Program-made: the position numbers and the translations under genes | The notes under the pieces: model-generated | Told to the model about the DNA's origin: nothing | What the model saw: only the letters and a program-made list of their open reading frames with translations | Databases searched by the model: none | Assembly: GCF_021018895.1 (NCBI RefSeq) | Contig: NC_079364.1 | Coordinates: 31,362,201 to 31,426,200, forward strand | Source of the DNA: Seriola aureovittata | Taxonomy: Eukaryota; Chordata; Actinopteri; Carangiformes; Carangidae | DNA: 64,000 nucleotides | Reading direction: 5' to 3' | In this document: positions 1-10,198 of the stretch, one piece after another | How positions within the stretch are numbered: the first letter of the stretch is position 1 | Layout: every line of letters begins with the position of its first letter

Positions 1-820
1 CATACTCATAAATACAGTGTTCACTACAGCCAAGAAATCTTTCATTTTGAATAAGTGATTCTTCCCACATTTACAAATAAATCAATGCAATCAGTACAAT
101 TTATTCTGATCCCGTTCCAATGGCTGTTATATGAATAAGAAATTTAAATAATACATGCTAATACAAATACCTCAATGATCTTCGCGTGCAGTTTGCTCTG
201 ACAGATAGAAACGCCTGCAGTTTCAAAATATTACATGTCATGAAGCACCCAGCTAAGGTGTCTGGTTTGGACTCAAAGAGAAATAATGAAGCAGCTCCTT
301 CCAACAATTCCAGGGAGGAAGACAAGGAAATAATGATTAAGAAACGGAATAAATTATTTATCCAAAATCCCTCTAGGATTTTTTGGGAGACATAAATATA
401 ATAACCCCATTCACAAAGTTATTTTCATACGTTGAAGGAAGAGGTCGAACATGACAGAATTGTCTGCTGTATAGAAATGCAGCACTTTAACTGTACTCAT
501 ACTGCAAGTCATAATGTGTCAATGAGAAAAAATGTATGTTTAGGAGAAAATAAATGATCATAGTGAAGCAGATTTTGCCAAACTGGCAACTCAAATAAAC
601 AAATGCAAAAAGAACCTCAACTTGTGCATGACAAGCTTCCTGTCGTGCATATTATAGTGTTTTCTATCTATCAGATGAATTGTTTCTTTCTCATTTTAAA
701 ACTTATAAAGCAATAACAAATAATAATGATGATCATAAATTGTTATTTATAATAAACTGTTATTATTTTTGCTATTATTGTTGTTGTTTGTGTGACAGGT
801 AGTGTGTTGGTGAGACTTAC
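1..820. other. asb7: asb7 intron 3' of coding exon 2 (no exon seen)
   Basis: AT-rich sequence with no open frame that resembles the SOCS box of ASB7 on the minus strand. Near 720-790 is a (ATT/ATA)-rich tract. Short plus-strand frames such as 186-395 have no recognisable similarity and are probably chance. Confidence 0.7.
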
Positions 821-1426
821 TTGTGACCTCCTGCAAGAAGTCCAGACAAGGCCGGCTGATCCCAGACATGCTAACCGATACAGCTACCGGCGTCTGGCCC
901 TCATAGTTCCTGGTGTTGGTGTTAGCTCCGTACGTGTAGAGCATCTGGGCGCACAACACGTCATCCCTGAGGGCTGACAGGTGCAGGGGGGTCTGGCCGT
1001 CTTCAAGACGTCCCAGATTAGTGTCTGCTCCCCTCTGCAGGAACATGCGGCAGTATGAGTGATTGCCTTTGATGACGGCGTACCGCAGCAGGAAGCCATT
1101 CTGAATGTCAATGTTGGCACTGTGGTCCAGGAGGATCCGTACACAGCTGGAGCGCTCGCGGATGATGGCCAACTGTAGTGGCGTGGTACCTTTGTCACTC
1201 AGTGGGTCCACCTCGGCCCTGAACTCGAGGAGGAGGCGTACGAATGAGTCTCGACCATAGTGAGCGGCCACGTGCAGCGGCGTCCAACCATCATTGCTTT
1301 TTGCATTAATAATGTCACTGCGAAACTCGGATTCCAGCATCAGTCGGGCAATGCGTGCTCTCCCATGCATAGCAGCATAGTGAAGTGCTGTAAAGCCACC
1401 GATAAAGTCCTTCACAGTGGGGTCGG
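821..1426 (-). CDS. asb7: asb7 coding exon 2 (bulk of the ankyrin domain)
   Basis: The acceptor is CTGCACAG just before 1426 and the donor is A|GTAAGT at 820. The 606-nt exon holds ankyrin units starting GGFTALHYAAMHG, DGWTPLHVAAHYG, KGTTPLQLAI, NGFLLRYAVIKG, DGQTPLHLSAL and EGQTPVAVSV. It leaves phase 1, and a following exon starting GR would give the Arg expected after QEVT in human ASB7. Reading past the donor gives a low-complexity Asn-rich tail that is intron, not protein. Confidence 0.95.
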
Positions 1427-3016
1427 CTGTGCAGAGGAGAGAGGAGAGAAAGGTCAAATAGAGCAGGAGTTGTGCTTTGAGACTGTGGGTGACATGGTGT
1501 GTGATCAGCAGGGACTCTACAGTCCAGCTAAACCCTAATCAGCCACAGACAACCTCTTTACCAGTTCACCTTTAGCTAGGATTCAAACAAATACAGTGCA
1601 CACGACTTTAGATCTGCAGCAGTGGTTCCCAACCTGTCAGCTGGGGCCCACTGGTGGGCCATGAAGGTAATGCAAGTGGGCTGCTATCTCAGTCTGACTG
1701 CACACTAAAAGAAACTGGAGCATCAAAATGGATAGCTGGTTGGCAACAGGAAGAAATGAAAGGAGAGAGAGTCAAGAGACAGGTGGTGAATCCTCTCCAT
1801 CAAACAAAAAAGAAAAATCAAGCTTCCCTTGTTTTCAGTTCAGTCCTGAATGTTCAGTCGTTATCACTGAAATAAAAAGTGCTCTGAGAACGTATTAACT
1901 GGCCTTCGTATTGTTACGTGGTCGGGTGTGGGCCACCAACATTTTTGAGATTTTCCAAGTGGAACATGAGTTGGTAAAGGTTGAGACCCACTGATCTAGA
2001 CATGATGAATAGGCAACAGATTCCTTCAATCTGAAACCTTTAAACTTCCTTTCACTGCTCACATCAATTTCAAATAGCCAAGGATTGCATGACTTCTTAG
2101 AGAACATCAGAACAAGACAAATTTTCCTGGATATTCACATAAATATTTTGTGGGAAATCTAATTTAAAAGAAGAACAGTGAGTCCAGAAAAGTGGCTCCA
2201 ATGTTTCCTCACCACAAGAAATTTATTAGGTGATAATAAGTCCATATTGAGATTTCATGCTGCCCCCAACTGTCCAAAAAAAAAAAAAAAAAGAGAAAAA
2301 AATCAAATAATTCAGTATTAAGGTTTACTTAAGCCCTGGGCTGTATTTTGGAATTTCCACCTGAAAAAACAAAACCAGATTCAATCAGTAATGGTGCCAC
2401 GACTGTAAGGCCAAAATGAACAACCCTGGGCTCTACGGATAAGAGACAACTGGGAGAATTTAAAATTCAGTGGGTGCCCCTGCTCCTATCACCACGCCTG
2501 AGTAAGATTTGAAAAACTCAACATAAACTGAAATTTTCATACTTTACACTGCATGTTTACATATTCTGGAGCACCAACTCTTGACCTTTGAAAAAATGCT
2601 GATGTTCAGCATGTTTGAAGTCTCTGTGAGTTGATTTTGATATGAACTGGAACCAAAGAGCTGCTGGAGAATAGGAAAAAAGCAGTTCTGAACCCCTTAC
2701 CACTTGCATTAATTTTAAAATAGATGTGTAAGTGTAGATAATGTAAGTTGTAAACACACAGGACTTACTGGACTGACAAAAACCACTAGGAATGGTCCTT
2801 TAAGAACACTGGGCAAAAATCAGTATTAAAAATAAAGTAAAGCCACAGTGTGGGATTTTATTATCTCTCACTTTCATGTTTCCCAGTGGGAGCAATAAAA
2901 AAAGAGTTGGATAGCGAGGGGTATGAGTCGTGCTCACTGCATGGTGGAGCATAGGACAGTAATTATCTGACAGATTAATGGAGGAAACGCTAGTATACAG
3001 ACCTTTTGCTTTTCCC

Positions 3017-3092
<76 letters not shown>

Positions 3093-3734
3093 ACAGTACT
3101 GTTAACCCTCATATGACCAACACTGCAAACATTCAACTTTCTTGAGTTGTGCAGTGATATTGATGCTCACTGGTTGTTAAGGAGATAAGGATTTCTACAA
3201 ATATTTATTGTGTCAGTGTCAGGGCACTGAAAGGTGATTTAAAAGAATATATATTCTAGGTGATACTTTCTGTGGATGTAAGGCATTTATTCTCAGTGAG
3301 AACAAATGAGTTCTCACTTATTGGACTTATTTCCTTAGATAAAGCCATAAAGTGTGACATGCTGTAGATACTTTTTTATAACTTGAATGGCTTTCAACCA
3401 ATACAGCGGTGAATGAAAGGCTGTCTTATGCAGTAAAATAATGCCCTCTAGTGTTTAGACAGAAAAACCTGTCAAAGCATAATGATACACACCAAACAAG
3501 ACAACAACAAAAAAGCCTCTGACCTCCATGCTCCAGAAAGACTCGAACACATCTCTCTTTCCCTTTGGCAGCAGAGAAGTGGAGCAGTGTCCAGCCGTTG
3601 GCATCGCGAATCTTGGGTGAGTATCCTTGCTCCAGCATCCTCCTGACAGTGCAGACATCCCCAGCTGCCACTGCAGCCTGGATCTGCAGCTCCTCATGAA
3701 GCTCAGGGTTCCTTCTGCAGTGATGGTTCAGCAT
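821..3734 (-). CDS. asb7: asb7, ankyrin repeat and SOCS box protein 7 (partial gene, two coding exons in window)
   Basis: Spliced CDS is complement(821..1426, 3524..3734), open at the 3' side. ASB proteins are substrate receptors of Cullin-5/Elongin B-C ubiquitin ligases: ankyrin repeats bind the substrate and a C-terminal SOCS box binds the ligase. The 272 complete codons seen here match human ASB7 nearly residue for residue as I remember it, for example HHCRRNPEL at the N-terminus and RLMLESE, LLLEFRAEVDPLSDKGTTPL and LGRLEDGQTPLHLSALRDD further on. About seven ankyrin units are visible. The human protein is about 318 aa, so the missing part is roughly the last 46 residues with the SOCS box; no such exon is readable on the minus strand of 1-820, so it lies beyond the left edge. 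The gene is head-to-head with lins1. Confidence 0.95.
1620..1993. mobile_element. hAT-like MITE (CAGTGGTTCCCAACC family)
   Basis: The left end reads CAGTGGTTCCCAACC and the right end GGTTGAGACCCACTG, an imperfect inverted pair typical of non-autonomous hAT elements. Length is 374 bp, with no coding capacity. The flanking octamers ATCTGCAG and ATCTAGAC match at only five of eight positions, so the target-site duplication is weak or decayed. It lies in the asb7 intron between the two coding exons. Confidence 0.65.
2803..3020. repeat. 218-bp duplicated segment, copy 1 (asb7 intron)
   Basis: Base-by-base comparison with 18803-19020 shows 212 of 218 identical positions and no gaps. Both copies begin AGAACACTGGG, end TTTTCCCCTCT, and run straight into a GT microsatellite. 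The class is unknown: no RNA polymerase III boxes, terminal inverted repeats or target-site duplication were seen. It could be a non-autonomous interspersed element with a simple-repeat tail or a segmental duplication. Confidence 0.85.
3021..3092. repeat. (GT)30(GA)6 microsatellite
   Basis: About 30 uninterrupted GT units followed by six GA units, directly at the 3' side of the duplicated segment, within the asb7 intron. Confidence 0.95.
3524..3734 (-). CDS. asb7: asb7 coding exon 1 (start codon, first ankyrin units)
   Basis: The chosen ATG (3734-3732) gives MLNHHCRRNPEL, matching the human ASB7 start. An in-frame ATG ten codons upstream (3764) sits directly after an AG and is probably 5' UTR. 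The exon encodes residues 1-70 plus one base, including the ankyrin unit NGWTLLHFSAAKGKERCVRV. It ends GAGCATGGAG followed by a GT donor (GTCAGA) at 3523. The split codon G+CC restores Ala, giving the expected LEHGADPTVKD across the junction. Reading through the donor leaves ankyrin sequence immediately. Confidence 0.95.
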
Positions 3735-6015
3735 CCTGTCACATTTCGGAATGGGAATGTTCATCTGTACCTAACCGCTGTTAGGAAAAATCGGTGAATA
3801 CATTCTGTATATCTGGGGAAACTGGTTGGGTATGTACAGGGTGTCTGAAGTGTCTGACTCACCTGCCAAGAACATTGAACATTGTCTAATGCACACCTGA
3901 GAGACAGGTGCTTAGGAGAATGATGTAGGCAGTGAGCTTCTGCAGTCAGCATGAAGTTTACTGAGAAGCAGTGCTGCTGTTCACATGCCATGTCTGGCAT
4001 TAAGAAACAATATTTTTATTCACAAGCTACAGGCCGCGACAACCAATTGAAAAAGATGTAAAATCCCAATTAAAATCTGACCAATACTGTAGCACTGATA
4101 GCTATGTTGACATTTAAGAGTTTAAAAAAAATCTGATGACATATTGGCCTGTATTCATTTTAAACATCACATAATATAAACAACCAGTTTTAAAATGTTG
4201 TTGCTGAACATATCTGAGCTAGTCGAAACGCTAAAATGTATTTCTTAAAAAACTGTGACTAGAGATGACCTGAGTTGATCTTAAGGATTAATATCATGGC
4301 ATATTTTAAGAGATGAGTATTGATTGAAAGAAACCTGATCTAAATTCGGTGCTTTCTTTACTATATCCACTGTGTTCTGACCACCTGCTGGTGCTGCAGC
4401 GCTCTCCTTCACCACAGCTGGGCTCTACAGTGCAAGAATTTCACTGAATATGTGAGTGAAAATTAAAGCGTGTGAATGTATTTAGGTGCACTGTTGAGTG
4501 ACTCTGAGTTCAGACAATGTGGTTGGCAAAATAAATGGATTCCAACATGACTTATCATTTGTAAGGAGCAGTGTACAAAACATTCAGGCAACAGCTGCTC
4601 ATTTTTAGCCAGTGCTGTCATTTTCACCAGTTAAAATGACAAACTTTGGAAGCAGCAGGTGACATCAGCTGTCACTAATTAATGTTAATTCTGTGAGTAA
4701 CTTGATAACAGGCTAAAATTAACTTGGCTGTTGTCTGGTTAAAGTGCTCTGTGCAAGCCAGCGTCTGTGCTTGACCGAAGATCATTTGTGAGGGAAGAAG
4801 CCCCACTCTGTAACACCACTGTATAATAGTGGACTGACATACAACGATACTGCTATGTTCATCGTAAGCTATTATTGGCCAACACACAGGCTCAGCCAAT
4901 TTACACTGTTTCTACATCACTTAGCGAGTCTACTAGCTCTGCTATGTTCAGCAAACACTTGAACTTTCAGGGGGTACTGTGTACTAACACAAGTTCAGCT
5001 GAATGGCAGATAAACAGCAGCTAAACTGGGTGTATGATGATGTTACATTAAAATCTCTGCCCAACAGAGCACTGGTACTCCTCCGTAATGTTTTACATTC
5101 AATAGAAACTAAAGCTTCAGGTTTCAGTTTTATGATTTTTCAGGGCAACCGACAATATCACTAACTGCTACAAAAAATTGAAGAACAGAACAATATGCAG
5201 TTTGTTGCAACTGCAGTGGGAATTAGTCTTTCACTATATGTATGATTTTTTTCCCTGAAGCTTGTGTCCTTGGTTGACTGAATAGTTTTTGTGGCATCTA
5301 CCTGTGTTAGTTAGTACAGGATTAATGGGAATTGACCTCTGTCTTAGATGATCAGTAAGCATCTTTTTGCCTCATACATGAGAGGATATAAACCTGTGTT
5401 GCAGCCATCCTCTCTGGTCATGAAGTCTTCACTTGACAACAGTTGCACAAATCTTACATATTGCCCCTTTAAAGTTCAGCTTTAAAGGTGTGCAGCAGGT
5501 TTAAGGCAAATCTCCATTCCAGAGACTTCTAGTGGCATTAAAGTGACTTGTAGTAGCAGCTGGATTTAGACTAAAGCACAAATGATAATTTTGTGTTCGC
5601 ATAGTTGTCAGGGTATATGTGAGTTTTGTCATTTTTCCATGTTCACAAAGGTACGACTGTCCACAAGCTGCCAGAATTTATGGCTGCATTAACTTCTTGT
5701 TTGGCTCTTACTCACTGACAAATATGTGCGAACACATCAACAATGCAGACACCCAGTGCAGTATAACAAAACCACATCTGTTGACAAGGTAGATTTAGGA
5801 CTATATCCAGCCCCTAAACAGTAGGTGCAGTTTAAACCACAGGTCCTGAGGACACATGATTTTGTTCCAAACCCTGAATTTAACCAAATTGAGAACAGAG
5901 CAACAGCTTGTAGAAATTCAAATTAGCAAGAAATTATTTATTTTGTTAAAATATTTGAACTGCTCTTGTTGACCACTTTAAATTAAAAGGATGTAAAATA
6001 AAAACAAAAATCTAC
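3735..6015. other. asb7 5' intron: no coding sequence seen
   Basis: Region upstream of the asb7 start codon. An AG acceptor abuts ATG at 3764 on the minus strand, suggesting the 5' UTR is completed by exons further right. No protein similarity or recognisable transposon ends were found. Confidence 0.5.
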
Positions 6016-6097
6016 CTTTTGACCAGCTGAAAAGATGGGCTTCTCTTAGTCATATCGGAGCTGCACCAGTAATTATACAGCTGCACCGTCAGGGAGG
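6016..6097 (-). other. asb7: possible asb7 5' UTR exon
   Basis: On the minus strand a pyrimidine-rich acceptor (TTATTTCTTTCTCAG) precedes 6097, and an AAAAG|GTAGA donor follows 6016, giving an 82-nt candidate non-coding exon. This rests only on splice-site consensus and position between the start-codon exon and the promoter-like region; transcript data are lacking. Confidence 0.25.
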
Positions 6098-6217
6098 CTG
6101 AGAAAGAAATAAGAGGCACTGTGTCTTCAATAGTTAGTCCTGCAACACACACAAAAATGATCATTTCATCAATTATGCAATTAACGTCAGACAAAATTGT
6201 GGACTTGTTATGGATAT

Positions 6218-6271
6218 ACTACTACTACTACTACTACCATCACCAATAATAATAATAGTAATAATAATAAT
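6218..6271. repeat. (ACT)n / (AAT)n simple repeats
   Basis: Six or more ACT units followed by interrupted AAT units, in non-coding DNA. Confidence 0.9.
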
Positions 6272-6881
6272 TCATAATGTGAAATGGCAGTTATGTCAAA
6301 TGAGATAAATGAGATGTCAAATGCACAACTTTCTAACTTAAAAAGCTCTGATTCAAAATTAGCGACCACTTCATTGTGACAGCCAAATGACTAAACCGTT
6401 CCAACAAGGCAGAAAACTCTACAGCATGTCCTGTCATCACATTCAACACTAATTGTTTAGTTGGTTAGCTCTTAACCGGTTGGAGAAAATTGGACAATAG
6501 AATGGCTTTATTTGCTAACATAACCAACAATGCACAGCACAGACAAGTAAACAATATCGATATGTATTAAAAGCGGGGTTGCCAAACGCACAGATGAAGA
6601 AAACTCGTCTCACAGATTACACTAAACGGAATGAATGCCCAGACTCTTATTCAAAACCACTCGATTTCAGGCTATATTTTTCTTAGGCTGCTAGCTAACG
6701 CCAGCAAGCTAACAAATGCACTAGCGCTAGCTCGCTAGCTTCTGTTCACTTTTTGTACTGGCACAGTTCGGTACACGGTACACATAAACCAAACACACCG
6801 GGTTAATGGATATTACAGTTCATTCTACACATTTACTGACAAACACAACAACTTTAAACAACTATTAAAAAAAAGATTTAC

Positions 6882-6970
6882 TTGACAGACGCTGAGCCGA
6901 CGTTCAAGCCAATCAGCTTCCAGGTGGGAAGAATTGTCAAAGCTGCATATTTCTGTCGTTTCGACTCCAA
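6882..6970 (-). promoter_or_regulatory. asb7: candidate asb7 promoter and first non-coding exon
   Basis: A CCAAT box lies at about 6909-6913 (GCCAATCAG, which works in either orientation). The sequence to its left on the minus strand ends in a CAA|GTAAAT donor at 6881. Local CG content is higher than in the surrounding AT-rich DNA. The position upstream of all asb7 coding exons fits a first exon. No transcript evidence; the start site is not defined. Confidence 0.3.
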
Positions 6971-7314
6971 TCCAACACTAATTAGTAATATTGACTTTTG
7001 AAACTTCCCTTTATGTCCGTTTAAGCAATGTTGAGCATCATTTCGCTGTTAAACAATCAGCTTTAACAGCAAAGTCTCTCACTGAGCACATCAGTGTGAC
7101 CCCATCAGCAAAAACAATAAGACTTCCGACTACAACCTTTCAGAATAAAAGTATAATTTCTACAAATCTAAAACAAAACGTACACATGCAAAAAAAAAAA
7201 AGACAATAAAGAAAGAAATATCGTATATGAAAACGTACTTTAGGGTCGCAATACATCTTTCTGTGCCATTCCAGACTAAAACTTGCTGAACTAACCTACT
7301 TTCAAAGCAGGCCT

Positions 7315-7605
7315 GGACTGATGAAACTAAAATCAACCTCTATTAAAATGGTGAGAAAAAGAAGGGGTGGACAAGAAACAGCTCATGCCAAAAATCCACA
7401 ACCGCATATGTCAAACATCTTGGTGGGTCTGCTATGGCTTGAGCATGTATGTCTGCAAATGGAACTAGCACACTGTCATTTATTGATCATTTCACTGCTG
7501 ATGAAAGCAACAGGATGGATGGAGAGGTCGACAGGAGCATTGTGTGCTCAGGTTCAGCCAAATGCATCAGAACTCATTGGTCACATGGTCAAAGCAACAT
7601 CATCA
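7315..7605 (+). pseudogene. Tc1-like transposase fragment (decayed)
   Basis: The frame reading DETKINLY, then after damage VKHLGGSAMA, ACMSANGTSTLSFIDHFTADESNRMDGEV, follows the middle of Tc1-like transposases (the [12 protein letters not shown] segment around the second catalytic Asp). The upstream DNA-binding part and the DPKHT block are missing. An accidental 126-codon frame overlaps at 7321-7701 but does not follow the transposase frame throughout. Not functional. Confidence 0.7.
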
Positions 7606-9448
7606 ACCAGGCTTAATATGCAGAATATCACCACACATAAAGTCACGATGGTGAACACTTTGATACAGGAGATGGCGGCACATTGTTCCTCCTTCACTTG
7701 ATGTTGCATCACTGCATTTCATCTTCCCGAATGTCCAACTCCTTTAAAGATGTCTAATCTCTTTTTCTCAGAAAACCAAACAGCCATTTATTTACTCTTC
7801 ACACTATCTCCACATACTTTCTAAAATACTTTCAACACTGGTTTCTCCTCATCCTATTTTCTGTAACTGTGTAATTATTTGAGCCTGACTTCTATTTTTT
7901 TTTTTTTACATGTTATACGAATTAACTCTACTGTTTCATTCTCATGACAATGATCATTATTATTTGCTGAAATGAAAAGTATAAAGTTACTGTTGCTGTA
8001 TTCAATTCTCAGTCTGCTTATCTACTTTCCTGTTTCCCTCACTACTTCTTACCACATCCACTCTATTTAAGTTTTGAGTCTATTCCTCCCTCCTTTTGTT
8101 GTATCATCCTAATAATATTGCCTCTGAATTATCACCATTTTGAATGTCAACATTTCCTGTTCTGACCACTTGTTTTACTCTTTACTTTGGTTCGTCATGC
8201 ACCATGCAAACTACAAGGAAGAAAAACACACAGAACATCAAGATGGCAAAACATTATTAGTATTCAGAAGAACAACAATATACATGTTTAATATATTTTG
8301 TGTTCATAAAAATATGTAGATGTGTTTTAAAAAGAATACTAATTAGATTTAATAACATTTTAGTTTTCTGATGTTTATATGGAGAAAAAAAATCAAAACA
8401 TCATGACAACATCTCTGAGAGTGTTTTTTTTTTTGGTGTTGCATGTTATGGATTAAATATTTGAAGTGTAACGTAATGTGAATGTTTAAACTTAACTGAC
8501 ATTTGTAATTGCTCAGGGAAGAGTAAAATACAATATTGACAACCTCCAAAACAAATTGTCTTCTAACATTTTACATAATTTCTCACCATGTGGGAGCTGT
8601 GAATAAAAAGAAGATATACTTCCCTGTCTGATAACAGGAGAGTATTTGAAGACCACTGGGTGACAATAATCAATAGCAAAAGACACTTCTTTACACCTAC
8701 TGGACGGACTTCCTGTTCAGTGGCCTTTACCTTCTACATAGAGGCTATGAAGAAATGGACACATTGAAAAACACAGAAGATTTGAGCTGAATATTTAGTC
8801 AGACATCAAATACAAATAACTTGTTAAGGATAACTTAACTTAAGTTGACTGGGAAGTCAAATATATTATTTATATATACTGTAGGAGACCTATCAACAAT
8901 AAATACATGCCATTTTAAACTTACAAGAAGATGTGAAGATTAGTCCAATGGAATACCATAATCCAGAAATGGATAAATCTGTATTGAGTTTACAAGAGGA
9001 ATTTGAGATGAAATTCTATGAGAACATTGTAAAGTGGCAGGGTTTTAAATCAACAGATCCAGTGTTTAATCCAGCAGCAGTTTATCACAAGCCCCACCTC
9101 CTCTGGGAAGAGAACCCTGTTTAATGTCCCCATACAGAAATGTAATATATGACATTCATATTAGCCTAATGTTTCTATGATGTTCTACTGTACATCTCTT
9201 CAATGTCCTACTGGTTTTGTGTACATATGATTTACCACATGGGATAGTAGGCCTAATGAAATAGATTACTACTTTTATGTTGAAACCCCTTAATACGGAC
9301 AATTTTCAGTTGTACCTGAAGCAGCACGGAGGTGGTTTCATGGCTTGTTTATATTCTCCTAAACTGAGACGCTGGAATCGTTTGAGATAATTATTTCTTA
9401 AAGTAGATCACTGCCATATAGGTATTGTGTGTAGAGCATCTCCTTATT
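7606..9448. other. asb7/lins1 divergent spacer: nothing recognised
   Basis: AT-rich DNA with short poly(T) and poly(A) runs and no frame with recognisable similarity. It separates the candidate asb7 promoter (about 6.9 kb) from the lins1 start (9.8 kb). Confidence 0.5.
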
Positions 9449-9595
9449 GAAAGCCAAAAGGTTCATAATTCGTCTCGCTTGACGTATTTGAACGCCACCA
9501 AGGCGTTTACTAAGCGCCCGGTGGCGCTCAAAGCGGAGTTTACAATACGTCAAGCGCCGTGGAAACTGAGACGAGTTATGAACCTTTTGGCTTTC
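9449..9595. mobile_element. 147-bp compound palindrome, MITE-like
   Basis: The outer arms 9449-9476 and 9568-9595 are inverted copies with 27 of 28 positions matching. Inner arms 9476-9488 and 9544-9556 match 13 of 13. A third pair, 9489-9499 and 9520-9530, matches 10 of 11. The element could fold almost end to end, is rich in CG and ACGT/CGTC motifs, and has no coding potential. No clear target-site duplication was found. It ends 225 bp before the first lins1 ATG. It may be a foldback MITE or a local palindromic amplification. Confidence 0.75.
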
Positions 9596-9820
9596 CATAT
9601 CTTCTACCGTCGTAACCCAGAAAAACAAGCAGTAAACATGAAGTTACCTCACTAACCCCGAATCCGGCTTCGTACAGGCCCAAGAACAATATGGAACGAG
9701 CTCAAATGTGTTTTATTTTAAAGGCTCAAGTGGCCTACATCCGGTCTTCGGTGTTAGTTCTCGGTGATTTGACTTAGCTTCTTGACCCATTTGTTGTAGT
9801 GCTGCTTCCGCGTGCATCAT
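9596..9820 (+). promoter_or_regulatory. lins1: lins1 upstream region / 5' UTR
   Basis: This interval lies between the palindromic element and the first lins1 ATG. It contains CCGG-centred motifs (AATCCGGCTT, CATCCGGTC) that resemble ETS sites. No TATA box at a convincing position; the start site cannot be placed. It is assigned as promoter mainly by position. Confidence 0.4.
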
Positions 9821-10198
9821 ATGGCAGGGCTACACGGAAGAGGCACCATCATGGAGCACACCGGGAGCCGCAGAGAGCGACTCACCACGACCGAGTGCTT
9901 TCACTGGCTGACAGATGCGTACAGATGTTTTCTCACGGGGTCAAGTCCCCGCCAAAGTGCTGCAGATATGGCGGGTGTGATATTTTGTGGTGTGTGTGGA
10001 CCGGTGCCCGGTGAGAACAGAGAGCGTGCTCCTGCAGAGCGTTGCCATGAGAACGTGGTGGAGCTGACCTGCATGAGTGTGAGTCTGGTGGAGAAGATGA
10101 TCTGCCTGGTGTCTCAGAGCGAACCTCCGGAAGTCACGGTGTACTGTGGTGAGGCTCTGGGGCTGCTGTTTGAACACATGGATCTCATGTCACAGCTT
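9821..10198 (+). CDS. lins1: lins1 coding exon 1
   Basis: The first in-frame ATG is at 9821 (context CAT ATG G). A second in-frame ATG at 9851 has the better context (ATC ATG G, purine at -3), so the mature start could be ten residues shorter. The exon ends at CAGCTT|GTGAGT, phase 0. It encodes residues 1-126, including SLVEKMICLVSQSEPPE and GEALGLLFEHMDL, which align with the human KLICMFQNSDKLLSHM region in pattern. Confidence 0.85.

Noticed and set aside
1..820. SOCS-box exon of asb7
   Set aside because: Looked for on the minus strand; no matching peptide is encoded here.
884..1198. 104-codon minus-strand frame
   Set aside because: Alternative frame of asb7 coding exon 2.
7321..7701. 126-codon plus-strand open frame
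   Set aside because: It overlaps a Tc1-like transposase fragment in a different frame and shows no protein family of its own.
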